Part shown: positions 47,668 through 60,297 of the stretch, piece after piece
Numbering within the stretch: position 1 is the stretch's first letter
Layout: every line of letters begins with the position of its first letter
Source of the DNA: Ianthella basta
Lineage: Eukaryota > Porifera > Demospongiae > Verongiida > Ianthellidae
DNA: 64,000 nucleotides
Direction: 5' to 3'
Assembly (NCBI GenBank): GCA_964019415.1
Contig: OZ025873.1
Location: 843,125-907,124, forward strand
Translations under genes and position numbers: made by a program
The notes under the pieces: generated by a model
The model's database searches: none
What the model saw: the letters and a program-made list of their open reading frames with translations, nothing else
Told to the model about the DNA's origin: nothing

Positions 47668-50600
47668 ATGGCGGAACTGACGCAGGTTCTGGAGTGGACA
47701 GTCTCTCCAGGTGAGGGGAGAGACTCAGTCGAAGTGTTGTAGGAAGCTGCAGTGGTTGGGGAAGGCAGTGTACATGTGTGTCCACCACCACATCAACACC
47801 TCGTGCTGTGAAGTGTGCAAATGTGTGTCTTCTGGTGTTAAGAGTGTGTGTAGCTTTGAGTGCTTGAAGTGGTTGTCAGCCCGAGCTAGTCTCTGTGGCC
47901 CTGTCTAGGGAGCAGATACACACTGGAGGAGGGGAGGTAACAAGAGCGGACCAGCCACACCCAAACACGTGATTGCATGTATGAGTGGATGGTCTGTTGT
48001 GTTTACCTGATCTGTGTCGCAGTGGGCTACTACAGCTCTGTGTGTGTGGGGGGGGGGGGGGGGGGAGTGGAGCGTGTGTTGTGTATGCACTGTACTGCAC
48101 ACGCTTCTACATGTTGTGAGAAAGGAGTAGTGAAGCACTCTTTGAGTTCCATGAATTTATCCTGTGCTGGCTGTGAACACAGTTGGACTGCTCAGGCAGA
48201 TCACCAAACAGTGCAGTTGGACACAATGGCTTCATGCAATGCAATTATGACATTTATGACAATACATTTGTGACCTCCCATTTTGTGGGTGAGCACTGAT
48301 CCAATCTCCCCTCCTCCTCCCCCTCCCCCTCCCCCTCCCCCTCCGTTGACCTAGCTATGTGCATGTATGTTTGTGTCTGAGTGTGAGTGCTAGTCTATGA
48401 CACTAGTAGTGACACTAATAGGACAACAGTTCATGCCACAGTGTCATCCAGAGAGAGGGGGCGAGTCTTCACCGGTGTGATGATGAACACATGACGATAC
48501 CTTACATCCATGCAGTGTGGCTAATGGGAGGATAGCATTTATGACAACTGATTAGGAGTAGTTTCACTTTGTGTGGTTACTTGTGTGCCCTCACCTGCTG
48601 TGAGCGTGAGCTGACATCACCAGTAGAGTAATTGTGGTAGGGTGTCCCAGTCTGTGATGTAGCTGGTGTGTTATCACTCAGATAGTCCACTATTGAGTTA
48701 TACTTGGTCTGCTTGTTGTGATGGGTGTACAGAACAGATAGTGTTGGTGTGTTGAGGAGAGGTGGATGGGTTGAAAGCACTATAGGGACTGTACAATCCA
48801 CCAACCCCAGTGTGGTGTGATCACTTTTGTTCACCTTCTCTCTCTCTCCCCCTCTCTCCTCTGTTGTGCAGACAATGCTCAACGCCAGGAGGCCCAGACA
48901 TTCCTGAAGCAAGCAGAGACCCAGAGCCTGGTGTGTGTGTGCATGTGTGCAGTAGTTGAGTGCTGTGGCTTACATCAGTGACAACCAAACTGACTGGTAG
49001 CGCTGTATTCTGCACTGAGTGAGCTAGCCACCACCTCAGTCACATCTCACTGTTCACTACCTGTGGGCCACCAAACATCAGAGTGGAGTAGTCCAGACCC
49101 AGGCTGTGTGTGTATGGCTCAGCCAGATGTGGTCCAATGGTGCTGGTGGTACTAGCTTGTGTGTCTAGGTGGGCTGTGGGTACACTGGTGCATACCATGG
49201 ACCTTGTGTGTGGCACATTCCTGTGGGTGACCCCAGTGTGGGGGCGCTAGGCTTCACACATAGGCACACTGATGTTGGCTGTATACACACATGATACAAG
49301 TTGGACATGTGCTGTGTTTGGTGCAGCACATGTGGGTACAAGTGGATAGGGTGGTGGTGTGTGACACTATTGGGGGCTAGGCTTCACACATAGGGACACT
49401 AGCACCCTGACATGTTCTCTCCCACTCTCACCCTTCCAGCCCCAGTTCCTGTTTGCCCTGGCCCAAGTCCTTGGCAACAACGCGGCTTCCCCTGTTGCAC
49501 GGTCGGCTGCTGGACTGTACCTAAAGAACTGCCTCCACTCAAAGGATGACACCACCAACCTCCAGCTGCAACAGAGGTGGCTGCAGATTGACCCACAGGC
49601 ACGACTGGAGATCAAGAAAGTGGTATGTGCGTGAGGAGGGCACTGTGTGGAGGTAGCTCAAGGAGACCTGACCCGTGTGTGGGAGGGCATGATTAGTGAG
49701 ATCAGTCTCTTATCTTGGTCTTCTCTGTAGCTGTCACTGTCCATGTGCTGTGCCCCTCCCCCTCCCCCTTTCCCTCCCCCTCCCCCTCCCCCTCCCCCTC
49801 CCCCTCCCCGTAGGTAGTGAACACTCTTGGTACAGAGCCAACCTCCCCATCTACAGCAGCCCAGGTAAGTGGGTTGGTGTACAGGCAAGGACACCTTCCC
49901 TCCCTCACAACACAGCACACACACACCAGACTGGTGACATGTAGTGATGGCTAGTGACTGTGCGCTACTGCCTGTCACCCCTCCCCCCTGTCACTTCTCC
50001 CTCGTCCCTTGCACAGTGTGTGGCTGCTATAGCTTGTACAGAGCTCCCAGTGGGCCAGTGGCCTGAGGTCATTGACGGCCTGGTCGGCCATGTCACTGGT
50101 GAGCAGGCCGTGGAGAAGCTCAAGGAGGCTTCCCTGGATGCCATCGGGTACATCTGTGAGGACATTGTGAGTGACTGACACACCTCTGCTAGGTCTGCCT
50201 CTGCATTCACAGCTGGCAGTGGTTGTGTTTAGAATCCCAACTGTGCAGTGGTAGGGATGGGACGGTCACTGCAGTGGTAGGGGTGGGACGGTCACTGCAG
50301 TGGTAGGGGTGGGACGGTCACTGCAGTGGTAGGGATGGGACGGTCACTGCAGTGGTAGGGGTGGGACGGTCACTGCAGTGGTAGGGGTGGGACGGTCACT
50401 GCAGTGGTAGGGGTGGGACGGTCACTGCAGTGGTAGGGGTGGGACGGTCACTGCAGTGGTAGGGGTGGGACGGTCACTGCAGTGGTAGGGGTGGGACGGT
50501 CACTGTAGTGGTAGGGGTGGGACGGTCACTGCAGTGGTAGGGGTGGGACGGTCACTGCAGTGGTAGTGTGCATGTATGTGGGTTGTGCCTGTGTTAGTGA

Positions 50601-52413
50601 GTGCGGTCCAGTGAAGGTGTGTGTGTATATGGTAACGTACTTCACCTCTAGTGTGATACAATACCAACACAGTATACGTACGTATAGCATGCTGCAAGCT
50701 GCAGTGGTGGTCTTTAGAACACTGTCCTTGGGACACTGAAGTGACATGTTTCTTGTGTCTGCTGTACACATTGCCATGTACTTGGTCCTGCCATGTCTGT
50801 GTATCCTCCACTGCCTGTAACAACAGCACAGTGCTGGAGTGTTGTGTACCATGTTGTGTCCTCCACTGCCTGTAACAACAGCACAGTGGTGGAGTGTTGT
50901 GTACCATGTTGTGTCCCCCACTGCCTGTAACAACAGCACAGTGCTGGAGTGTTGTGTACCATGTTGTATCCTCCACTGCCTGTAACAACAGCACAGTGCT
51001 GGAGTGTTGTGTACCATGTTGTATCCTCCACTGCCTGTAACAACAGCACAGTGCTGGAGTGTTGTGTACCATGTTGTGTCCCCCACTGCCTGTAACAACA
51101 GCACAGTGCTGGAGTGTTGTGTACCATGTTGTGTCCTCCACTGCCTGTAACAACAGCACAGTGCTGGAGTGTTGTGTACCATGTTGTGTCCCCCACTGCC
51201 TGTAACAACAGCACAGTGCTGGAGTGTTGTGTACCATGTTGTATCCTCCACTGCCTGTAACAACAGCACAGTGGTGGAGTGTTGTGTACCATGTTGTATC
51301 CTCCACTGCCTGTAACAACAGCACAGTGCTGGAGTGTTGTGTACCATGTTGTGTCCCCCACTGCCTGTAACAACAGCACAGTGCTGGAGTGTTGTGTACC
51401 ATGTTGTATCCTCCACTGCCTGTAACAACAGCACAGTGCTGGAGTGTTGTGTACCATGTTGTGTCCCCCACTGCCTGTAACAACAGCACAGTGCTGGAGT
51501 GTTGTGTACCATGTTGTGTCCTCCACTGCCTGTAACAACAGCACAGTGCTGGAGTGTTGTGTACCATGTTGTGTCCCCCACTGCCTGTAACAACAGCACA
51601 GTGCTGGAGTGTTGTGTACCATGTTGTATCCTCCACTGCCTGTAACAACAGCACAGTGGTGGAGTGTTGTGTACCATGTTGTATCCTCCACTGCCTGTAA
51701 CAACAGCACAGTGCTGGAGTGTTGTGTACCATGTTGTGTCCCCCACTGCCTGTAACAACAGCACAGTGCTGGAGTGTTGTGTACCATGTTGTATCCTCCA
51801 CTGCCTGTAACAACAGCACAGTGCTGGAGTGTTGTGTACCATGTTGTGTCCCCCACTGCCTGTAACAACAGCACAGTGCTGGAGTGTTGTGTACCATGTT
51901 GTATCCTCCACTGCCTGTAACAACAGCACAGTGCTGGAGTGTTGTGTACCATGTTGTGTCCTCCACTGCCTGTAACAACAGCACAGTGCTGGAGTGTTGT
52001 GTACCATGTTGTGTCCTCCACTGCCTGTAACAACAGCACAGTGCTGGAGTGTTGTGTACCATGTTGTATCCTCCACTGCCTGTAACAACAGCACAGTGCT
52101 GGAGTGTTGTGTACCATGTTGTATCCCCCACTGCCTGTAACAACAGCACAGTGCTGGAGTGTTGTGTACCATGTTGTGTCCTCCACTGCCTGTAACAACA
52201 GCACAGTGCTGGAGTGTTGTGTACCATGTTGTGTCCTCCACTGCCTGTAACAACAGCACAGTGCTGGAGTGTTGTGTACCATGTTGTGTTATGTTGTACC
52301 ATGTCTGGCTGTCTCTGTTCAGGAGCCTCGATTGCTGACAGCTAGGTCTAATGTCCTGCTCACAGCCATCATGCACGGCATGAGGAAGGAGGAACCAAGG
52401 TAGGTGGGCATGC

Positions 52414-52499
<86 letters not shown>

Positions 52500-53827
52500 C
52501 ATGTGTGTGCAGTGTGTTTGGGTATTGGTGTGGTGACATGTCATGAACTAGTCCCTCCTCTCCTCTCTCTACAGTCTGCGTGTCCGTCTGTCTGCGACAA
52601 AGGCTCTCTGCAATGCACTTGAGTTCACAAGTGCAAACTTTGACAAAGAGGTGTGTGTGTGCGTCATGATGTGGTTCAGAGGATGTTAGCAAATACAAAT
52701 GGCTGTCCTTGCCTTCTCCGCTCCACTCAAACATGCTTGTCTCCTGCACTCTCTCTACCATCTCCTTCCCCCTGCCTCCCTCTTGTACAGAATGAACGGC
52801 ACTACATCATGCAGGTGGTGTGTGAGGCTACACAGTGTGCAGGGGAACCAAAGGTCAGGAGAGACTTAACCCCAGAGTAGGGGGACAGATTTTGGCCCAG
52901 AGACCTCATTTGCCATTTGTACCATACATGCGTACCTGTGTAAGTATTGGTTTTATACAGTACATGTGTGTGTGTTCTGTATTATTGCAGATCCGAGTGG
53001 CAGCCCTCCAGAACCTGGTCCGTATAGTGAGTCTGTACTACCAGTACATGGAGAGCTACATGGGACCAGCCCTCTTCGCTGTGAGTCCAGTAGGCACAGT
53101 CAGTACTGGGGCGTCGACAAGGCAATCAAATGTGCTATCGCCCAATCAGAAATCTAAACCGTTAATGTTTAATGTTTAATGTAGCCTCTTTAACGTGCAT
53201 GTGTAGACACACATACGTATCTCCTCTGTTGTGTTGTTGATCAGTCATTTTGTGTTGTCATGGTAACTGACAGATAACTCTTGGTGCCATGAAGTCTGAG
53301 GACGAGGAGGAGTCCTTGCAGGGGATTGAGTTCTGGTCCACAGTTTGTGATGAAGAGATTGATCTGTCTATGGAGGCACTGGAGGTGGGTGGGGCAGGGG
53401 AGGGGTTGATGAGTGGGACAAAGGGTGGGGTTTGTGGCGGGTGGGGCTGGGGGTTGGGCTTGTGATGGGTGGGAGGACGGGAAGGGACTTGTGGCGGCAG
53501 GATGAGAAGGTGTGGGTGTATTGACCAGTGGTAGTTTATATGTGCTGTGTGTTGTGTGCTGTGTGCTGTGTGCTGTGTGCTGTGTGCGCAGGCAGAAGAG
53601 CAGAACCGTATGCCGGAGCAAGTCAGTCGGTACTACACAAAGGGAGCTCTACCCTATTTAGTGCCCATCATTCTAGCAACCCTGGCTAAGCAGGTGAGGA
53701 GGGCATGCCTCACACTACACTATCAGCTACACGTGTTGTACTGGGCACTACTTGTTGTCACACACACAGCTACAACCAACACAGCACCACTTGTACCCAC
53801 TGTCACACACAGCGGCACATATTTCTA

Positions 53828-53868
<41 letters not shown>

Positions 53869-56800
53869 TATGTGTGCCTGTGTGTGTGTGTAGGATGAAT
53901 ACGATGATGAAGACCAGTGGACCCCCAGCAAGGCGGCCGGAGTGTGCCTCATGTTGATATCATCCTGTGTGTGCAACGACATTGTCATACACGTCCAGGA
54001 GTTCATCAAGGACAACATCACCAACACAGACTGGAAGAAGAGAGATGCTGCAGCATTCACACTAGGTGGGGGAGGGGGTGTGATATGATGGGGCCTTGGG
54101 GGGATAGGTGAGACTGTGCCAGTATTGCACTGGTGCTAGTGGTGGCTACTCCATTTCAATGTCCTGTGTGTTTTGCACTTGTGTGTGTATTAGGAGCTGT
54201 TGTGGAGGGTCCCGACACACCCCATGTGGAGCCACTAGTGAAGACAGTGAGTGTGGGACACTGTGTATGTGCTGTGTAAAGGTGTGGTTGTTCTCCTTGT
54301 GCTGTAAGCCTTCTTGTAGGTAATCTGACATCCGTCTCCCTTAGTTTCTCCATCTGTGTGTGAACTGCTTCTCACACGCTATCCTCTTGGGTCTTTCTGT
54401 ATCTCCTGATTCTCCTATCCTTTTGCTCCCCCTCCCCCCCTCATCTCCCTGCCCCCTCTCCTCACTCTCCTCTCACCCCTCTCTCTCCTCCCTCAGTTCC
54501 TTGAGGTGCTCATCCAGCTGATGAAGGACCAGGTGGTGCAGGTGCGGGACACTGCTGCCTGGTCACTGGGGAGGATATGCCAAATCATGCAAGACACAGT
54601 CGTCAACGCCAACGTGCTGCAGCCCCTCCTGGGGGCCTTGGTGGACGGGCTGGCCATGGAGCCTAGAGTGGCCACCAATGCTTGTTGGGTTAGTTGGGGG
54701 ATGGGAGGGCATGTGTGCATGAAAGGAGGGGAGGTGTGTGATTGGATGTACACCAGAGAGGGGGGGGGTTGCAATAGAAGCCTGTGATCCTCACCCCATC
54801 CCTCCCTCCCTCTGACCCTAGGCTCTCTCCTCGCTGGCTGAGGCTGCCTATGAATCAGCTGAAATCCCTCCAAACTCTGAAGACGAGGAGCCGCCGACCT
54901 ACGCCCTCAGCTCCAGCTTTGCGGCCATCTTGGAGAAGCTCATCGTAACAGCAGACAGGTGGGCTGGGTGTACTCCACTGGGGCATGTGGAGACATGTAG
55001 CCAAGTGGTACTTGCAAGAAACATGACACTATGTATGTTTGTGTGTAATGAATCATGAATGGTGCTGGTGAGCTGTGTCAGTGGTGAGCTGTTTGCTGTT
55101 CCCTCTGTTCATGTGCAGGCAAGATGGCAACAGAAGCAATCTGAGGAACGCAGCGTATGAGGCACTTGGAGAACTGATCAAGAACAGCCCCAGAGTAAGT
55201 CCACGTCTGTCCTATCCCACAAACAAGCACCACACGGCTGCACTGTTTGGGGCGATGCCAGCGGTTGCCAAGGGCTCCAGCAGTGCCCTTCCCTGTCATG
55301 GCCAACCAGCTATGATGCCTGTTCCTCACCCTGAAATGGATCTCTATCTATTGTGTGTTGTAGGACTGTTATGAGGTTGTGAGGCGGACAGCAATGGTCA
55401 CGCTGGAAAGGCTGGACAAAGTGCTGCAATTGGATGTGAGTGTGCAGTGTGGTGGAAGAGAGTGGAGCAGTGCTCTTTGTGTAGGCCGCGGTGCAGAACA
55501 CACACTGTCACCTGACTGTCATTTCTTGTATTGTTTCACATTTGGTGTGCAGAACCAAGCAGGTGGAGCTGTGGACAGAGCACAGCTGAATGACCTTGCC
55601 TCTCTCTTGTGTGCAACCACCCAGGTACAGTTTAAGTAGGGGCCCTTTGGGTTCAATAGCAAAATAGCCCGTTGTTGTGTAGTAGGAATTACTTGTGGTG
55701 CTGTAAGAGCCCCTTGTGGTGTTGTAAGAGTCCCTTGTGGTGCTGTAAGAGCCCCTTGTGCTGTAAGAGTCCCTTGTGGTGCTGTAAGAGCCCCTTGTGG
55801 TGCTGTAAGAGCCCCTTGTGCAGTAAGAGCCCCCATTGTCACAAGCAGTAGTCTGCTAGTGGCCCCTACCAAAGCGTGCAGTCGAGTGAGTTCTCTGTCG
55901 TTGCAGAGCCTGTTGCGTAAGGTGACGAAGGACGACTCACTTGTGATTGCTGAGATGGTGATGAAGATGATGTTAACAATGCTCAACTCTAGTGTAGGGA
56001 AAACGGGCGGAGTTCAGGATGATGCAATCTCCACTGTGGGTGTGGTCATTCAAGGTGGGTGTGAACAGTGGGTGTGGTCATTCAAAGTGGGTGGGCCCTA
56101 TGGAATGGGCATGGTCATTCAAGTGACTGAGTCTCCTGTCACTGGTGTGCATACAAAGCACTTATCAATGGTGCGGCTTGTCCCCCTCCCCCACATACGT
56201 AGTGATCGGCTCTAGCTTCATGAAGTACCTTGAAATCTTCAAGCCATTTCTACTCCAAGGACTGAAGAAGATAGACGAATATCAAGTAAGGAATAGTTTG
56301 CTATAAGACCGGGTCACTAGTGTGTGCAGTAGTAGCCTGCTGTCAAGAAAGTGTCTACTCACTCTGTTGTCTGTCCCCTCCTTTCTCCCATTTCCTCTCT
56401 CCATCCATTCCCTCTTCCCCCCCCCCCCCCCTCCCTCCTTCCTCTCCCTCAGGTGTGCATCACTACAGTGGGTGTGGTGGGGGACCTGTGTCGTGCTCTT
56501 GAGAAGGACTTTGTGCCTCTCATGAACGACGTAATGCAGATCATGTTGGAGAACCTATCAGTAAGCTACACACACACACACGCACATCCTCACATGCAAG
56601 CAAGCCCTCCCCTCTGTCCTCTCAGAATCCCCACTGTCATCGCCGAGTTAAGCCCCACATTCTATCAACCGTGGGAGACGTTGCACTGGCCACAGGAGAG
56701 GCCTTCAAACCTCAGTTGGAGCTGGTGCTGAAGATCCTGCAGGAGGCTGCCAATGCGCAGGTGGACAGGGTGAGTTGGAGGGGAGTGAGGGGAGAGGGGT

Positions 56801-58257
56801 AGGGAGGTGAGCGGAGGAGGAAGGGGAGAGGAAGTTAGGTGATAATGAGCCTAGAGTGTCCAATGTACGTAGTTTGCGGCTGTACTGAGTGATGCCTAAA
56901 TCTGCTTAAACGGCCACTTCACTTACATTGTCCATTAGCCAACTGGCCAAGTGCTGTAGTGTTAGATTTAGGCCATTGACCGGTTCTCCTGGCTCCTAAG
57001 ACATGCACCACTTTGTGGTCTACCTCCTAACAGAATGGAATACTATCTCTGTATCTGGCATGAAGAGAATTTCCAACAGTTCACGCATCCTAATAGACTG
57101 TGCACCTGTAGCTGGTATGTTTTTGTAGAAGAACAGATGGGACATTCGACTGTGCTTAGTGATATACTAATGTAGTCAGCTTCTTGCCTGAGTGGTTGGG
57201 TAAACAGTATTCAATTGAAACCACTAGTCGCTTGGCTAGTAAATTCACCAACCAACAATTGAGCATGTGCGGCTACTGTTGCCGAATAGATAATGGACAG
57301 CCTTTCCTCTGTAAAGTCTAGTTTCAGTTCTAGTGAAAGAGAAAGTAAACATTTGTATGGCCTTAAGCACTTTCACTTTTAAAGGAATGGTTAACTGAAT
57401 CTGGTCATGTCTGGGGACCAGTTCATGTTGTGGGCTTGAACCTTTCCTAGTACAACCTCATTAGGGTGAACCCATCTGTCATGGCCCCTCCTCCCCCTCC
57501 AGAGTGACTACGACATGCTCATGTACCTAACTACACTGCGGGATGGCTGTCTTGAGGCGTACACTGGCATCATTCAGGGACTAAAAGGAGACCGTGACGT
57601 TCTGCTGCCAGGTACATGTGTTGTCCCTCTCATCACCACTATTGTGTGAAGGGTAATAATATTACTTGCAATGATCTCACCTCACATGCTATTCCCTACC
57701 CTTCCCTGCCCTCCTCTCCTTTCCATTGGAATGCTGCCCTTCCATCTTCCATTACCTTACACCCTCCCTCCCTCCTCCCCTCCTCTCCCCTCCCCCCTCC
57801 CCTCCCCTCCCCTCCCCTCCCTCCTCCCTTTCCCTCCCTCCTCCCCTTCCGCTCCCACAGCCGATGCCCAGCTGCTTGCCCCCCAAGTGCAGTTCATTGC
57901 ACAGTTCATAGCTAAGATAGCTGCCGACGAGGAGCACTCAGAAGACAACATTGCCTCTAGTGCAGGACTCATTGGGTGAGGGAGCACAGCATGCACACAC
58001 GCACGCACTCACAGTTACCTCCTCATGCTGCTGCTTCTTCCTGCTGCAGTGATGTGTGTGCTGCCTATGGTGCCCCAGCAAAGACCGTCCTCAACCTTCC
58101 ACCTATTGTGGAGATGCTGGAGAAGGGAAAAGTGTCTGGTGTGGATCGCACTAGCTCCCTATGCTCCTGGGCCCTCTCTAAGCTAGATCCATGTAAGTTG
58201 GGGAGAGGATGAAGGGCCAAGTCTCATGTGCACAGCCACTACACAAAAGTAGAGTAG

Positions 58258-58304
<47 letters not shown>

Positions 58305-58495
58305 CATGCATGTATAATAGCATACCTTACTAATCTATAGACCATATGATGCATGTGTAACTGTTTTCCCTCCTAGTCTCCTCACACTGTCTTCCCCTTC
58401 TCTTTCCTCCCATTGTCCCATTCTTCTTCCTCCCTTCTCTTTACCCCCCTGTTCTCCTTCCCTACTGCTCCTTACCTTTTGCAGACATTCGTTGA
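47668..58495 (+). CDS. KPNB1: Importin subunit beta-1 (karyopherin beta 1), complete
   Basis: Nuclear import receptor that carries importin-alpha/cargo through nuclear pores and releases it on binding RanGTP. Exons: 47668-47710, 48872-48930, 49440-49622, 49814-49864, 50017-50166, 52323-52399, 52575-52650, 52791-52853, 52991-53080, 53274-53384, 53592-53693, 53894-54065, 54194-54246, 54497-54688, 54822-54958, 55119-55194, 55364-55435, 55553-55624, 55907-56054, 56203-56285, 56453-56560, 56626-56769, 57503-57611, 57861-57975, 58050-58192, 58485-58495. They total 2640 nt, 879 codons plus stop, against 876 residues in the human protein, and phases match at every join. Typical stretches are [44 protein letters not shown], the acidic DEYDDEDQW loop, [22 protein letters not shown] and [13 protein letters not shown]. 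The protein ends LDPYIR, replacing the vertebrate lysine-rich tail. Exons 1-5 and the promoter are duplicated upstream. Confidence 0.95.
49755..49808. repeat. (CCCCCT)n polypyrimidine tract before importin exon 4
   Basis: C-rich hexamer repeat directly upstream of the exon 4 acceptor. It is shorter in copy A (about 10110-10135) and copy B (about 35407-35443). Related tracts lie in intron 1 (8538-8578, 33837-33885, 48305-48344). Confidence 0.85.
50240..50567 (+). repeat. 26-bp minisatellite, copy C
   Basis: About 12 copies of the same unit as in copies A and B, inside intron 5 of the complete importin gene. It is half the length of the arrays in the truncated copies. Confidence 0.95.
50806..52288. 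repeat. 55-bp minisatellite in importin intron 5
   Basis: About 27 tandem copies of a 55-bp unit (ACTGCCTGTAACAACAGCAC and following). Variation is limited to a few sites (CTCC/CCCC, GTGT/GTAT, GCTG/GGTG) that alternate along the array. The unit has no stop in any minus-strand frame, so long minus-strand open frames appear, but they are a by-product. The array is absent from the truncated copies. Confidence 0.95.
52418..52490. repeat. (GT)n microsatellite in importin intron 6
   Basis: Pure GT run starting about 19 bases after the exon 6 donor. Confidence 0.95.
55695..55830 (+). repeat. Short 21-bp tandem repeat in importin intron 18
   Basis: About six imperfect copies of a 21-bp unit (CCCCTTGTGGTGCTGTAAGA and following), some missing a few bases. 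Confidence 0.8.
58258..58297. repeat. (CA)n microsatellite in the last importin intron
   Basis: CA run between exon 25 and the 11-base terminal coding exon. Confidence 0.9.
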
Positions 58496-59246
58496 CATAA
58501 TGCAATGAGAGAGTGAGAGAGACAGGGAAACAATTAGTGTGTGTATGTGTGCCCGTGCAATCATCAGCTTTGTCTTCAATCGCCTTCACTTCCACTGAGA
58601 GATCCTACGAGAGAACGAGACACAGAGTGCGTGTGTGAGAGCGAGCGAGCGTGAGAGCCAGTAACTCCTCATCCCTCTGATGTGCAACACTTACATATGC
58701 TTTATCCAGAACAAGTATCCATGCTACAGAACTACCTTATACATACTCATTGTAAGTACGTTGTCATGCAAAATTAATGTTAGTGCTCATATTTTCCCTT
58801 GTTATGTTTACCGTGTGAATGTTTATTATTTTTAAATGTACCAGACTGCGATTATGGGCATTGTGAGTGAGACGTGTGCGGCGTATGTGTGGCCTGCCTG
58901 TAATGGTCACTGAGCCCCAAGTATTGTCTTTGAGTCGCATCACATCTGTACATGCGGTGTATGGAGTACGTACATGTACAGAGTATGAGGTAGATTGAGG
59001 TAGATAGCAGTGGGTTAGTTCTCTTGACTACTAGCTTGAAAGAGGTGGGACCCTTGCCCAGTGTTCTGACCTAATGCTGCATGGTCTTCCCCAGGACTGA
59101 AGTCATCTTTGCATTTCGTATGGTTCATTTACTTCTGCAATGAATGGCTTAACCTTTTATATTGTCACATACCACATACAATTATGTAGTCTATACACTG
59201 AGGAGGTAATAATACAAATTATATACAATACACTCTGTTATACTGG
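58496..59246. other. Convergent intergenic region, importin 3' UTR side
   Basis: No coding exon was found. The importin 3' UTR should occupy the left part. An AT-rich stretch near 58820-58840 (TTATTATTTTTAAATG) may lie near the 3' end, but no canonical AATAAA was recognised. The selenoprotein gene converges from the right. Confidence 0.5.
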
Positions 59247-59292
59247 ATCAGCCAACAGTCTTCCACAATAGGATTGAGAGTGCTGGCATCAT
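59247..59292 (-). promoter_or_regulatory. SECIS element (selenocysteine insertion)
   Basis: On the minus strand, ATGA (59292-59289) is followed 13 bases later by an unpaired AA (59275-59274). The returning strand ends TGTTGGC then TGAT (59250-59247). ATGAT against TGAT gives the U.U, G.A, A.G, U.U non-canonical quartet. GCCAGCA pairs with TGTTGGC (7 pairs, one a G.U) and TCT with AGA after one mismatch. It starts 43 bases after the stop codon, the right place for a eukaryotic SECIS in the 3' UTR. Confidence 0.8.
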
Positions 59293-59334
59293 TACACTGG
59301 AGTGGAAACTATATAAATTACAGACAAATTACTC

Positions 59335-60297
59335 TCAGTTACTGGATGACCGATCCAAAGCACAAAGTATCTTCTCAACACTGGGTCGATCCACTGGGTT
59401 GGCACTTGGGTGGGACATCACAACTACACCATTTCCATCAATGATGAAATCTCCACCCAACTGATAGGGATCGTCGTCCTCATACATCGGTACCAGCTTC
59501 ACACTTTGCGCTTTCTTCTCTGCATACATCTTGACAACTGCCAAGCTCCAAACCTCCCGTATTGTCCTTGGGAGACCAAACTTCTTGTACAGTTGTCTCT
59601 CCTTGTCTGAGATGAGCACATACGGGCAGTGTGTGTCGCGGATCCACTGTTCACCTGCCACAACGGCTGAGAAGGTAACTGGAACCACTCGACATGCCCT
59701 GGATGACAATGCAGCACTGGAGTCTTCAAGGTCTCTCATGTGATCACGTCACGGCATTCAGGCAAGATGGCGTAAGAGGACAAGTAGAAGATATTTATGG
59801 TCCTGCCCACTTGCGTCCTTCATTAACTTAGACAGCGGTACTACTTCTTTGCTATCCACCAGTGTGAAAGTCATGTCCATTGGCAGCTTTTCTCCCTCTT
59901 TCACTATCTCTTCATTTACAGACCCTTCAACCTCCTCCTTTCTCTTTTCAACAGTGTTGAGGAAAGACGTCCAATGATCCTCAGCTGACAGCAACTCTTC
60001 AAAACTCTCACGTACTTCAGGACATTTGAATGAATCTCTCACTACTGCATCAAACTCGTTGAAGGTCGTAGTGGACAAGTCTGAAAGAGCTTTCGCGTAT
60101 AGTCCTATGGCACGACCAAGTGTTCTCAAACCATCAACGATGAAAGAATTCACATTAGTGGAAGCATTCATCTTCTCAGCCACTTCCCCAACGAGTGCTT
60201 CGATACATTCTGCTAGCGTAAGTATGACATTGGAGATGTGCTTGGGGTTTGTCTTGATCTTTTTCACGGGCGGCTCACATTCATCATCGTCCGCCAT
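59335..60297 (-). CDS. SelL: Selenoprotein L-like protein with UxxU redox motif
   Basis: A single-exon frame of 320 residues from ATG at 60297 to TGA at 59335, if two in-frame TGA codons (59760-59758 and 59751-59749) are read as selenocysteine. They fall at residues 180 and 183 in LVLLRHLA-U-MP-U-RDHMRDL. This is where AhpC/TSA-type Prx-like2 proteins have RHFGCxxCR after a beta strand. Sequence after the second TGA continues the fold in the same frame: YVLISDKERQLYKKFGLP, then LGGDFIIDGNGVVVMSH. A frame broken by real stops would not keep both halves in register at a CxxC site. SelL is a known family of aquatic animals and bacteria with a UxxU diselenide redox motif. The N-terminal 130 residues are helical, with a basic PPVKKIKTNPK patch. 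A SECIS lies just downstream. Role: thioredoxin-like redox protein, substrate unknown. Confidence 0.85.

Larger units (their letters stand above)
37051..50706. repeat. Duplication unit 2 (orphan DD exon, X3, importin exons 1-5)
   Basis: This unit runs from the second GT junction to about 50706, where the sequence leaves the repeated part and becomes the unique remainder of the importin intron. It has one death-fold gene, against two in unit 1. Confidence 0.75.

Noticed and set aside
50500-52544. Three minus-strand open frames of 522-672 codons
   Set aside because: They are produced by the stop-free 55-bp minisatellite in an importin intron, read in rotating frames, with GT-repeat-derived ends. 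No plausible protein.
59335-59739. Separate 134-residue peroxiredoxin-like gene
   Set aside because: It lacks the N-terminal strand and active site, which lie directly upstream in the same frame past two TGA codons. The one-gene selenoprotein model explains both halves.
59758-60297. Separate 179-residue gene ending at a TGA
   Set aside because: The frame ends exactly at the redox motif and continues in register afterwards. The TGA is read as selenocysteine.
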